Source: DASYXW01 sp035934405 | GTDB lineage: Bacteria > Acidobacteriota > Terriglobia > UBA7540 | Length of the DNA stretch: 64,000 nt | Direction of reading: 5' to 3' | Assembly: GCA_035934405.1 (NCBI GenBank) | Contig: DASYXW010000072.1 | Span: forward strand, 1 to 64,000 | Shown: positions 32,142 to 40,818 of the stretch, piece after piece | Position numbering within the stretch: the stretch's first letter is position 1 | Layout of the letters: each line of letters begins with the position of its first letter | Translations under genes and position numbers: made by a program | Notes under the pieces: generated by a model | The model's input: only the letters and a program-made list of their open reading frames with translations | The model's database searches: none | What the model was told of the DNA's origin: nothing

Positions 32142-32630
32142 TCAACGCTCTTGGTTCGGCGCTGACTCGCGAACGAGCTTAGCCAGCAGGTCGCGGGTTG
32201 AATGGCGTTTGGCGTCACCCACGATGCGCACTTCGCCGCCCAGGCTTTTCATCACTTCCCGCTCCGGCACCGTTCGCTCGGAATAGTCGGTCCCCTTGCA
32301 GTGCACGTCGGGGCGAAGCTCGCGCAAAACGCCTTCCACCGTGAGTTCGTCAAAAACGACCACGTAGTCCACCGATTCAAGCGCCGACACGAGCTCGGCC
32401 CGAGCTTCAACCGGAAGCAGCGGCCGGCCCGGACCCTTGAGCGCCGTGACCGTGCGGTCGCTGTTGACGCCGACCACGAGGACGTCGCCCTGTTCCCGCG
32501 ACCCTTTCAGATAACGCACGTGGCCCACGTGCAGCAAGTCGAAACAGCCGTTCGCAAAGGCGATGCGCTGTCCTGCGCGGCGCAGCCGTTCACCCAGCGG
32601 TGCCAGGTCGAGGCGGGGAATGATGCTCAT
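32142..32630 (-). CDS. hldC: D-glycero-beta-D-manno-heptose 1-phosphate adenylyltransferase
   Basis: 162 residues, matching the stand-alone nucleotidyltransferase (RfaE domain II). It makes ADP-heptose from heptose 1-phosphate and ATP. Signature GCFDLLHVGHVRYLKGSREQGD contains the HxGH nucleotide motif; VGVNSDRTVTALKGPGRP and the C-terminal STRDLLAKL follow. It overlaps the kinase gene by 4 bp, so the bifunctional HldE of enterics is split here into two coupled genes. Confidence 0.93.
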   Translation of the reverse strand: MSIIPRLDLAPLGERLRRAGQRIAFANGCFDLLHVGHVRYLKGSREQGDVLVVGVNSDRTVTALKGPGRPLLPVEARAELVSALESVDYVVVFDELTVEGVLRELRPDVHCKGTDYSERTVPEREVMKSLGGEVRIVGDAKRHSTRDLLAKLVRESAPNQER

Positions 32631-33664
32631 GCGTTGCGGATCGCCTCCGAGAGCTCGGCCGCGCTTAACGTGGCCGTGCCGCTTTTCATGACGACGAGCC
32701 CTCCGGCGCAGTTGGCGAGCATCGCGGCGTGCGGAAAGCTCGCGTCCGCGGCGAGCGCCAACGTGAAAGCCGCGATCACCGTGTCACCAGCGCCGGTAAC
32801 GTCGGCTACCTGATCCGAGCCGAAAATGGGCAGATGCTGCGGCGCCTTGCCGGGTTCGAAGAGCACCATGCCGTCGCGGCCGCGCGTCACCAGCAACGCT
32901 TCGAGCGACTGATGCCGCAGTACCGCCGTGGCCAGGCGATAGAGCGCCGACACATCGCTGCCGATGGGTTCGCCGAACGCCGCCTCAAGCTCCGGCTCGT
33001 TCGGCGTCGAGGCCGTCACTCGCTTGTAGCTCAGTAAATCGTATCGCGAGTCCACCGTGATCGGCGTCCGCCGCCGGCCAAGACGACGGCGCATCGAGTC
33101 CACCTGGCGAGCATCCACCGCGCCGTAACCGTAATCGGAGACCAGAACCGCGTCGGCGGCATTCGGATCAACGGCGTCGCGGAGCGAGCGGCGAACGTCG
33201 CTTCCGAGTTTCCTGGCCGGCTCCCGATCCACGCGCACGACCTGCTGGTGCCGCGCGTGACCCACGGCTCCCAGAATGCGCGACTTCGTCGGAGTGCAAT
33301 AATCTGCGCGCCGCTGCACGTGGCCGGTCGAAACGCCTTTTTGCTCGAAATAGCGCAACAGCGAGTCGCCGGCATCGTCAGCCCCCACCACTCCGGCCAG
33401 GATGAGATGGGCGCCGAGGTCCACGAGATTGTTGGCGGCGTTCGCGCCCCCTCCCGGCACGATCCGGCGCTCGCGCTCTTTGAGAATCAACACCGGGGCC
33501 TCGCGAGACACCCGCGCGATCTCGCCGTGGATGAACTCATCCGCCACCAAATCGCCCAGCAGCAGGACGCGCTGCCGCGCGAAGTGTCCGATGAGCTTCA
33601 GCAGGACGGAGCGATCTTGCGCTTTGATTTTCATCCGGAAATGGACAGGATCCACACCCTTCAT
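32627..33664 (-). CDS. hldA: D-glycero-beta-D-manno-heptose-7-phosphate kinase
   Basis: 345-residue PfkB-family sugar kinase (RfaE domain I). Seen: VLLLGDLVADEFIHGEI, REAPVLILKERERRIVPGGGANAANNLVDLGA (substrate site), PITVDSRYDLLSYKRVTASTPNEPELEAAFG and the catalytic DVTGAGDTVIAAFTLAL. Phosphorylates heptose 7-phosphate at C1 in ADP-heptose synthesis. 4-bp overlaps with both waaF upstream and hldC downstream show tight coupling. Alternative internal start ATG 33634. Confidence 0.93.
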   Translation of the reverse strand: MKGVDPVHFRMKIKAQDRSVLLKLIGHFARQRVLLLGDLVADEFIHGEIARVSREAPVLILKERERRIVPGGGANAANNLVDLGAHLILAGVVGADDAGDSLLRYFEQKGVSTGHVQRRADYCTPTKSRILGAVGHARHQQVVRVDREPARKLGSDVRRSLRDAVDPNAADAVLVSDYGYGAVDARQVDSMRRRLGRRRTPITVDSRYDLLSYKRVTASTPNEPELEAAFGEPIGSDVSALYRLATAVLRHQSLEALLVTRGRDGMVLFEPGKAPQHLPIFGSDQVADVTGAGDTVIAAFTLALAADASFPHAAMLANCAGGLVVMKSGTATLSAAELSEAIRNA

Positions 33665-34692
33665 CCCGCCGCCTCGACCTGCGCCACCAGCTCGAGCGCC
33701 GCCCGATAAACGTCGTCGACGGCGACGCCGGTCATGCAGCGGAAGTCAATCGGACACTCGCGCAGTCCGCAGGGACTGCACGCGGCCGGCTGGCGGACAA
33801 CGCGCGTCCGTGACCCGAGGGGTCCCGTCGAATCCGCATCCGTCGAGCCGAACACGGCGACCACCGGCAGGCCGAGCGCCGCCGCGAGGTGCATGCCGCC
33901 CGAGTCGTTGGTCACCACCAGCCGGCACTTGTCGAGCAGCCCCATCCACTGCCGCAGCGTGGTTGAGCCGGCCACGATCGTGGGAGTATGGTTCATTTCG
34001 CGCGCGATTGCCTCCGCCAGCGGCCGCTCGGACTGAGAGCCGAAAATCAGCACATCGGCATGAAGCGCGCCCACCAGGCGGTCAGCGAGGGCGGCAAATC
34101 GCTCCATCGGCCAACGCTTGGCGGGGCCGAACGCGGCCCCTGGGCTCAATCCCACCAAAAATCTCGGTCCGTGAAGGCCGAGCGTTTCGAGCGTCTGCGA
34201 CGCCCACTGTTTCTCGGACTTGTCGAGCGCGAGCCGGATTTCCCGAACGGGCTGGGGACTATCAATCAGTCCGGCGCGAAACAGCAGCTCCAGATAGTAG
34301 TAGACCTGGTGGCCGTAGTAGGCTGGCGCCGGAGGCTCAACCGCCGCAGTCAGCAGGCTGCCTCTGCCGTCACGCGCGTATCCTGCGCGAACGGGTATTC
34401 GAGCGCACCACGCCATCCAGGCGGCATGAAAAGCATTTTGCAGAAGGATTGCGCCGTCAAAGTTCTCGGCGCGCAGCTCCCGCACGAGCTCCAAGAAACC
34501 TAAGGCGCCGCGATGCCTTCCGTCGGGATCATAGACCATCTGACGGCTCACGGCCGGGTGATTCCAATGCAGCTCGCTCACCCAGGGCTTGGCCACCAGC
34601 ACAACTTCGGTCTCGGGAAACCGCTCGCGCAGAGCTTCCAAAGCCGGCAACGACATCACTGCGTCACCGATCCAGTTCGTGGCGCGAACCAT
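33661..34692 (-). CDS. waaF: LPS heptosyltransferase II (GT9)
   Basis: About 343 residues from ATG 34692 (MVRATNWIGDAVMSLPALEALRERFP). The frame stays open to 34782, but that stretch lacks family similarity. WaaF hallmarks are NWIGDAVMS, GLSPGAAFGPAKRWP, DKCRLVVTNDSGGMHLAAALGLPVVAVFGSTD and near the end the HEP/Cys region CSPCGLRECPIDFRCM. Adds the second heptose of the LPS inner core. Overlaps hldA by 4 bp. A 152-bp gap separates it from lpxK, with nothing recognisable in it. Confidence 0.92.
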   Translation of the reverse strand: MVRATNWIGDAVMSLPALEALRERFPETEVVLVAKPWVSELHWNHPAVSRQMVYDPDGRHRGALGFLELVRELRAENFDGAILLQNAFHAAWMAWCARIPVRAGYARDGRGSLLTAAVEPPAPAYYGHQVYYYLELLFRAGLIDSPQPVREIRLALDKSEKQWASQTLETLGLHGPRFLVGLSPGAAFGPAKRWPMERFAALADRLVGALHADVLIFGSQSERPLAEAIAREMNHTPTIVAGSTTLRQWMGLLDKCRLVVTNDSGGMHLAAALGLPVVAVFGSTDADSTGPLGSRTRVVRQPAACSPCGLRECPIDFRCMTGVAVDDVYRAALELVAQVEAAG

Positions 34693-34844
34693 GAGCTTCT
34701 TCGGATTAGTCAGGCAGCTTCCGCGTGAGATCAAAAGTCCCTGCCGTCCGGTCGCGAGTCGTCCGCAACATCGTGGAATCAAAACTTCATATTTTGTAAC
34801 ATCATGTTCGTGCCACGGTCAAGCCCTGCAACTAGCCTACTCAA

Positions 34845-35903
34845 CTAAGCTCCCGCCGTCGCGTCGGCATCGAGTGAGAGTTCCAGACGCCCAACGATAG
34901 CCCGTTCAAAGGCTTCGGGCTCCTGTAGTTCTGACTCAATGACACAAGCCAGGACCGGCTTCGCTGAGTCCCTGAGCGCCGGAAGGTTCATGGCGTCTTT
35001 TTCCGTCGTGATCATCGCCGCCGCCGGAGAGCGTTCGAGACTCATGAGAATCGGCAGCAGGTCTTCGCCGCTATAGAGGTGATGGTCGCGGAAGGCCTGT
35101 TCCGTCAACACCGAGAAGCCCCACCTTCGGAGGTCCGCGAAGAAGGCGGTGGGGTTTCCGATGCCACAGAAAGCATAGACCGGATCACCCTCGAAGGCCC
35201 CGGCCGGGTAAATCCGGCCACTTGCCAAGTCCACCAGCTCGCAGAGCTTCGTCGCGCCGTAAAAGATTTCGGCGCGGGGATTCAGGCGGCGGACCTTCCG
35301 TTCCAGGGGGACCGGATCGCCGAGCTCGACCCGGGTCAGCACCACGACATCCGCGCGTTCGACGGCCGACCATGGCTCGCGCAGGCGCCCCACGGGCAGC
35401 AGGTCGTGATCGAAAAGAGTCTCGGTCGTATCAATAACCACAATTTCGAGGTCGCGCGCCAGGCCGAAATGCTGAAAGCCGTCGTCGAGGACATGCACGC
35501 CGACGTTGAAGCGATCCTCCGCCACACGTCCGCCGGCGTAACGGTCGGCGCAAACAACGATCGGCACGTCGGGCAGCTTTCGCGCCAGGAGCGCAGGTTC
35601 GTCGCCCACCAGGCGCGGGTCCGGGGCGCGCCCGGCTCGGGGTTCGAGCGCCACTAGCTTCAGCCCGTGGTTTCGCCCGTATCCCCGCGTGAGGATGCCG
35701 GGTCTCCATCCGCGGTCCAGCAACAGCCTCGTGATATGCGCTACCAGCGGAGTCTTGCCCGTGCCTCCCACCGTGAGGTTACCCACGCTGATCACGGGCC
35801 GATTCAAGCGTTGGGTGCGGAGCCATCGCCTCCGGTATGCGGTCCGGCGGAGGGCCATCGCGGCCCGATATCCGACGGCGAAGGGCGCAAGAAGCCGCCT
35901 CAT
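34845..35903 (-). CDS. lpxK: Tetraacyldisaccharide 4'-kinase
   Basis: 352 residues; the lipid A 4'-kinase of the inner membrane. N-terminal amphipathic/hydrophobic region, then P-loop VISVGNLTVGGTGKTPLVAHI, ILTRGYGR, DEPALLARKLPDVPIVVCADR, LDDGFQHFGLARDLEIVVID (Walker B-like DDGFQH) and FCGIGNPTAFFADL, DHHLYSGED, TTEKDAMNL. All LpxK motifs are in order and complete. Start overlaps the stop of waaA by 4 bp. Confidence 0.95.
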   Translation of the reverse strand: MRRLLAPFAVGYRAAMALRRTAYRRRWLRTQRLNRPVISVGNLTVGGTGKTPLVAHITRLLLDRGWRPGILTRGYGRNHGLKLVALEPRAGRAPDPRLVGDEPALLARKLPDVPIVVCADRYAGGRVAEDRFNVGVHVLDDGFQHFGLARDLEIVVIDTTETLFDHDLLPVGRLREPWSAVERADVVVLTRVELGDPVPLERKVRRLNPRAEIFYGATKLCELVDLASGRIYPAGAFEGDPVYAFCGIGNPTAFFADLRRWGFSVLTEQAFRDHHLYSGEDLLPILMSLERSPAAAMITTEKDAMNLPALRDSAKPVLACVIESELQEPEAFERAIVGRLELSLDADATAGA

Positions 35904-37258
35904 GGCACTTTACCTCTCGTTGCGCTCTTCGCTTCCTGTACGGTCGCTTCGGGAACGGGCTCAAGCCACGGTCGCAGATAGGCCAGGATTCGCCGCGTGG
36001 CGCCGGATTCGCGTTCCAGGATCTGCTTCGCGTTCTTGCCCAGGGTCTTCCGAAGCCCGGCGTCATCCAGCAACTTCAGTAGAGCGCTGGTGAGCCCGGC
36101 GGTGTCGCGCACCTGAATCGCTGCTTGCTCTTTGAGGAACAACCCGGCAGCATCGCGAAAGTTCTCCATGTGGGGTCCGAAAACCACCGGCTTCGACCAG
36201 AACGCCGGCTCCAGTAGGTTGTGGCCGCCGGCGGGAACCAGGCTGCCTCCCATGAAAACAACGTCGGCCAGTTGGAAGAGCCCCGCCAGCTCGCCGACGC
36301 TGTCAAGTAGTAGAATCGATGGCGCGCCGAGCTGAGAAACGAGCCCGGCGTTGCCGGTTTCGAGCGCCGTGCGGCGAACGAACGTCCCGCCCTCGCTGGC
36401 CAGAAGCCCCGCCGCCTGGTCGAACCGTGCAGGATGGCGCGGGGCCAGAAGCAGAAGAGCCCGGGGATAACGCTCGCTGATCTCGCGCCAGGCGCGCAGC
36501 ACGAGCGGCTCCTCGCCCGGCATGGTGCTGGCGGCGACGACGACGGGGGCCCGACCCGCATCCTTCAGTGCTGCTTGCAGGCGCGCCGGCAGCGGTCCGG
36601 GCTGCGGAAGGGCCGCGTCAAACTTCAGATTGCCGGCGACTACCACCCGCTCGGGCGCCGCGCCGAGCGCGCGGTACCGTTCGGCGTCGCCCGGCGTCTG
36701 GGCGAAGACCCAATCCACGTTTTCGAGGACGCGGCGAACGAAAGGCCGAAAGAAGCGGTAGCCTCGAAACGAACGGCCGGAAAGACGCGCGTTGACGATG
36801 ACGATGCGCGTGCCATGTTGATGAGCGGCAGCGAGTAGGTTCGGCCACAACTCCGTCTCGACGATCAAAAGCATGGCCGGTTGCAGGCGCCGCAGAGCGC
36901 GGCGCGCGCCCGAGCGCCAGTCGAACGGCAGGTAAAACCGGCCCGCCAATCCCATCATCCGTGTCTCACTCGCTGCCCGCCCCGTCGGCGTCACGTTGCT
37001 GACGAAAATTGGAAGCATGGGATCGAGCTGCTGGATTTCGCGCACCAATCCGGCCACCGCCAGCGTCTCTCCCAGAGACACTGCGTGTACCCAAAGCGCG
37101 CGACAGTCCACCGGCGGCTGCTGAAACGAGCGGGGCAGAACGCCAAAACGTTCACGCCAGTAGCCGCGCGGCAGGCCCTTGCCGCGGTAACGCCACAAAT
37201 AGTACGGTGCCGCCAGCAGGATTCCGAGAGTGAACAGAAAGCTGTAGGCTAGATACAT
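35900..37258 (-). CDS. waaA: 3-deoxy-D-manno-octulosonic acid transferase
   Basis: 452 residues, GT30 family. An N-terminal membrane anchor (YSFLFTLGILLAAPYYLW) is followed by RFGVLPRS, the acceptor domain LWVHAVSLGETLAVAGLV with the catalytic Glu, ETELWPNLL, LSGRSFRGYRFF, and a C-terminal CMP-Kdo domain with PRHPARFDQAAGLL, FMGGSLVPAGGHNLLEPAFWSKPVVFGPHMENF. Attaches Kdo to lipid A precursor. It follows addA by 22 bp and is coupled to lpxK. Confidence 0.95.
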   Translation of the reverse strand: MYLAYSFLFTLGILLAAPYYLWRYRGKGLPRGYWRERFGVLPRSFQQPPVDCRALWVHAVSLGETLAVAGLVREIQQLDPMLPIFVSNVTPTGRAASETRMMGLAGRFYLPFDWRSGARRALRRLQPAMLLIVETELWPNLLAAAHQHGTRIVIVNARLSGRSFRGYRFFRPFVRRVLENVDWVFAQTPGDAERYRALGAAPERVVVAGNLKFDAALPQPGPLPARLQAALKDAGRAPVVVAASTMPGEEPLVLRAWREISERYPRALLLLAPRHPARFDQAAGLLASEGGTFVRRTALETGNAGLVSQLGAPSILLLDSVGELAGLFQLADVVFMGGSLVPAGGHNLLEPAFWSKPVVFGPHMENFRDAAGLFLKEQAAIQVRDTAGLTSALLKLLDDAGLRKTLGKNAKQILERESGATRRILAYLRPWLEPVPEATVQEAKSATRGKVP

Positions 37259-37280
37259 AGCTGCATCGGCTCGGACGCGC

Positions 37281-40200
37281 TCAAACCCACATCAGAACGG
37301 CGGACGCCCTGGCGCCCGTCGCGGTTGAGATCGCACGGGCGTAAAGGTTCACCTGCCGCCGGTAGTCCGGCAGCCGCTGTTCGATCTCCCGGTCCGTCTT
37401 GAAATCGATCACGATCCATGTTTCGCCCTCACGGAACGCCACGTCCACCACACCCTCGATCACCGTACCATCCGGCTGGCAGAGGGTGACCGGCGTCTCA
37501 CGGCGGCATTCTCCGGTCGTCATCGCGGCGCGCGCCCGCTCCATGAGAGGATGCTGCAAGACGGCTTTGACGACGTTCGAGGCGGAATCAGCCTCCGCCT
37601 TCGTCGCGCCAAGAATGCGTCCCTGCAGGGCGGCGACAGTGCGAACCTCGTCAGGGCTGGCTTCGAGCCCGACCGTGGCGAGCACGGCGTGCACCACCAC
37701 GCCATACCGCGGCCCCGCTGGACGCTCGATTTTGCGGGCCACTTCAACCAGCGCGCAGTCCGCCGGCGCTTCGCTCTCCGGTTGCTGCGCCTGCTCGGTG
37801 GCGGTGTGGACCGCGCGGGTTGGCCTTGAGCCATGCTCAATCGCCGCCCTTCGCCTGGCCTGCCACTCCTTGTACGTCTCGAGGTCGCGCTCGACGACTT
37901 CCGGGTCGCCCTTTCGAAGCAGTTCCTGCTGGCGGATGCCGAACTTTCTGGTGACATCGAGCGTGAGAGCCGACGGGTCCCACCAAGTGACCTCGTACGG
38001 CAACGTCTTTTTTCCGTCAGCGATCGGCGGCGACTGAAAAGCGTGCGAGCCGGGGCAGACGTTATCAGCCCCCACCCGATTGCTGGGTCGGCGGCGCACG
38101 CTGTCCTGACCGAAGCCGGGGCAACCGGCGGCCGAAGAGGGGTGGCGGCGGAATTCGGCCGCCGGGTAGATGGCTTGATGAAGAGGGCTCACCCACCAGT
38201 CTCGCACCATGGTCCAGCGCGCTTCTTCCGGATCGTCCCCCACTGCGGGCACTACCAGAAGGTCGCGCGCCCGCGTGGCGGCGACATAGGCTACCCGGAC
38301 GCCCTCAGCCCGGTCGCGCAACGCTTCCTCGGCATCGTGCTCGCGCAGCTCGGCCGGCGCCCACCCGCCGATGGACATGGCGCACAACCCGCGGTCGCTT
38401 GCAAGGTACCGGCTGGCGTGCGGCCGCGCCAGCTTCGCCGTGATGTCGGCCAGAATCACCACGGGGAACTCCAGCCCCTTGGCCTTGTGGACCGTCATGA
38501 TGCGAACACCGTCGCTGCCCTCTTCCAGGATGGGAGCCTCCGGGGCCTGGTGGCTTTGCGCCTCCTCGCGCAGCCGTTCGACAAAACCGCGGAACGAGAT
38601 GCCGTCCGATGCCTCGTACTGCCGCGCCAGTTCGGCCACATATAGCACGTTGGCGAGCGCCTGCTCGCCCGACGGCCGCAGCACGAATCCCGTTGCGGCG
38701 CGGGTGTTTTCCAGAAGCCGCGCCACGGTTTCCGCCACCGGACGCCGGTTTCGCTTGCCGTGCAATTCCCGAAGAAGACGCAGAGCGTCGAAAATGGGGG
38801 CGACATGGGCGGAGGCCGGCGCCTCGTTGGGAATGAAAAACGGGTGCAGGCGACGGTAAGTGTGACGGTACTCGAGCAGCGCGTTGTCCGCGATCGCGAA
38901 CAGCGATCCCTTCAGCGTGGCAAACACCGAGAGCTCGTCGTCCGGCCACTCCACCGCCGAGAGTGCAGTCCGCATCGTGGCCACTTCCTCGCGCTCGTGG
39001 AATGACTTGCCCCCGACCAGCAGGTGGGGGATGTCGCGCGCCTCCAGGGCCTCCACGTAAGGCCGAGCTGCGTCCTCGCCCCAGCTTTCCAGGCGCCGGA
39101 AAAGCAGGCACACGTGGCGCGCTTTCACCGATACGGGTGCCTCGCCCGACCGCTCGGTTTCTGTCACCTTCCAGCCGCTGGAGTGGAGCAGCCATTGAAC
39201 GAACGCTGCGGTCGCGTCCGGGAGCAACCGTTCCACCGCCGACACCGCCAGCCGTTTCTGGCCATAGGGCGACGGCACGGGCAGCGCCACGATCGTCGGC
39301 CGGCCACCGGTCTCCTCGCGAAACGGCGAGAGGGGCACATAATGCGCCTGCAGTGTCGCAGGGTCGCCGGTCATCACCGGCGCGAACGCCGCATTGACGC
39401 CACGCTGGATTGACGGCACGGCGCGGAAGCTTGTGGTCAGGTTGAGGCAACGAGCGTGGCTTTCTTCGAGCACTTTCTTCACTTGCTGATAAATGCCGAG
39501 TTCGGCGCGCCGGAAGCGATAAATCGCCTGCTTGGGATCGCCGACCACGAACAGCTTGCCTGGCGCGGGCCTCGCCTTGCGCCAGTCGTCCACCGATGGA
39601 TCGTCCGCGGCGAGCAGCATCAGGATTTCCACCTGCAGCGGGTCGGTATCCTGAAACTCGTCGATGAAAATGCGCTTGTAGCGCTGCTGGAAATCCGCGC
39701 GAACGCGCTCGCTGGAGCGAATCAGGTTGCGCGCCCGCAGCAGCAGGTCGATGAGGTCGAGCTTGCCGCCGCGCGTCTTGAGCTTCTCGTAACGGTCGAG
39801 CGATTCCCACAGCTCAGACTGCAGGAGCGCGGCGAGGTCGGCGTCGGCGCGCTCGGCAAAACGCTCGAGCGCGGCGACGAAGTCAGCGTGCTCCTGCAGC
39901 ACCGCCACGCGCGTAACGCCTTTGCGGTATTGCGCGCCGTAACCCTTGTCCGGATTCCGAAACCGTTTCGTCTCGTCGTCGGTGTCGCGGGCCAAGCTCA
40001 CTAAGTCCGCTTCCAGGCCGTCGTAATCCCGTTCCCGCACCTTCTCGATCCGGTCGAGGTCCGCCTTGAGGCGTCGCGCCTTTCGCGTGCACTGGTAGAA
40101 AGGATCGGTCGGCTTGGTGGGGCTCTCGGTGAGAGTTGCGAACTCGTTGAGGCGTGTCACGAGCGCGTCAATCTCCGATTCGCGGGCGAAGGGCTCGCGC

Positions 40201-40772
40201 CGCCATGGCGCGTCGAAATCGCGCCAGCGCGCCAGTTCCCAGCCCGCCCGGCGCAAACGCTCCGCCGGATCCTCCTTGGAATGCCTTCGCAACGCCCGGC
40301 GAACGCCCTCCGGTGGCGCGTCCAGTTTCTCCTGCAGCCAAAGATCAAAAGCCTGACCGTAAACGCGCTCCGCCTCCGGCTCGCCGAAGGTTTCGAAGCC
40401 CGGGTCGACGCCCGCCTCCACCGGCCGCTCGCGCAGCAGGTCAGCGCAGAACCCGTGAATCGTGCTCACCTGGGCCTCTTCGAGGTGGGCCGACGCCTCT
40501 TGCAGTCTGCGGCGCGCGGCAGAATCTTGCGCCTCGCGCATTTCGAGCGCCAGACGCGACCGCAGGCGCAGTTTCAACTCGCCCGCCGCTTTGTCAGTGA
40601 ACGTCACCGCGGCCATCTCGCGGATCTCGGCGCGGCCGTTGGCAATCACGCTCACCATGCGGTTGATAAGTTCCGTCGTTTTTCCTGTGCCCGCCGCCGC
40701 CTCCACGAGGATGTTCTCGTCGAGCGCGGTCTTGATGAGGTCACGGGCCTTCTGATCAACTAGTTTCTTCAT
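37281..40772 (-). CDS. addA: AddA/RecB-like helicase-nuclease subunit
   Basis: 1,163 residues from ATG 40772 (MKKLVDQKARDLIKTAL); nine more residues upstream would be coded by a repeat array. UvrD-type helicase: Q-motif, Walker A AAAGTGKTTELINR, IIa TFTDKAAGELKLRLR, Walker B KRIFIDEFQDTDPLQVEIL, GDPKQAIYRFR, later SDGVRIMTVHKAKGLEFPVVILAD and VAYVAATRARDLLVV. A C-terminal PD-(D/E)xK nuclease motif is visible in ETWIVIDFKTDREIEQRL ... QVNLYARA. Repairs double-strand breaks with the AddB-type partner encoded just upstream. Confidence 0.9.
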   Translation of the reverse strand: MKKLVDQKARDLIKTALDENILVEAAAGTGKTTELINRMVSVIANGRAEIREMAAVTFTDKAAGELKLRLRSRLALEMREAQDSAARRRLQEASAHLEEAQVSTIHGFCADLLRERPVEAGVDPGFETFGEPEAERVYGQAFDLWLQEKLDAPPEGVRRALRRHSKEDPAERLRRAGWELARWRDFDAPWRREPFARESEIDALVTRLNEFATLTESPTKPTDPFYQCTRKARRLKADLDRIEKVRERDYDGLEADLVSLARDTDDETKRFRNPDKGYGAQYRKGVTRVAVLQEHADFVAALERFAERADADLAALLQSELWESLDRYEKLKTRGGKLDLIDLLLRARNLIRSSERVRADFQQRYKRIFIDEFQDTDPLQVEILMLLAADDPSVDDWRKARPAPGKLFVVGDPKQAIYRFRRAELGIYQQVKKVLEESHARCLNLTTSFRAVPSIQRGVNAAFAPVMTGDPATLQAHYVPLSPFREETGGRPTIVALPVPSPYGQKRLAVSAVERLLPDATAAFVQWLLHSSGWKVTETERSGEAPVSVKARHVCLLFRRLESWGEDAARPYVEALEARDIPHLLVGGKSFHEREEVATMRTALSAVEWPDDELSVFATLKGSLFAIADNALLEYRHTYRRLHPFFIPNEAPASAHVAPIFDALRLLRELHGKRNRRPVAETVARLLENTRAATGFVLRPSGEQALANVLYVAELARQYEASDGISFRGFVERLREEAQSHQAPEAPILEEGSDGVRIMTVHKAKGLEFPVVILADITAKLARPHASRYLASDRGLCAMSIGGWAPAELREHDAEEALRDRAEGVRVAYVAATRARDLLVVPAVGDDPEEARWTMVRDWWVSPLHQAIYPAAEFRRHPSSAAGCPGFGQDSVRRRPSNRVGADNVCPGSHAFQSPPIADGKKTLPYEVTWWDPSALTLDVTRKFGIRQQELLRKGDPEVVERDLETYKEWQARRRAAIEHGSRPTRAVHTATEQAQQPESEAPADCALVEVARKIERPAGPRYGVVVHAVLATVGLEASPDEVRTVAALQGRILGATKAEADSASNVVKAVLQHPLMERARAAMTTGECRRETPVTLCQPDGTVIEGVVDVAFREGETWIVIDFKTDREIEQRLPDYRRQVNLYARAISTATGARASAVLMWV

Positions 40773-40781
40773 AAAATCCCG

Positions 40782-40816
40782 TCGCTCGCCACTCGCCACT
40801 TGCCACTCGCCACCGC
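40782..40816. repeat. 7-bp degenerate array between addB and addA
   Basis: Five units: TCGCTCG, CCACTCG, CCACTTG, CCACTCG, CCACCGC. It fills almost the entire 46-bp gap between the addB stop and the addA start. Confidence 0.75.
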
Positions 40817-40818
40817 TC

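Noticed and set aside
38040..38140. Apparent repeat-derived insertion in addA around GCPGFGQDSV
   Set aside because: The GCPxFGxDSVxxRP ... VxPGxH pattern is, as far as I recall, usual in this AddA-type subfamily, so it is native sequence.
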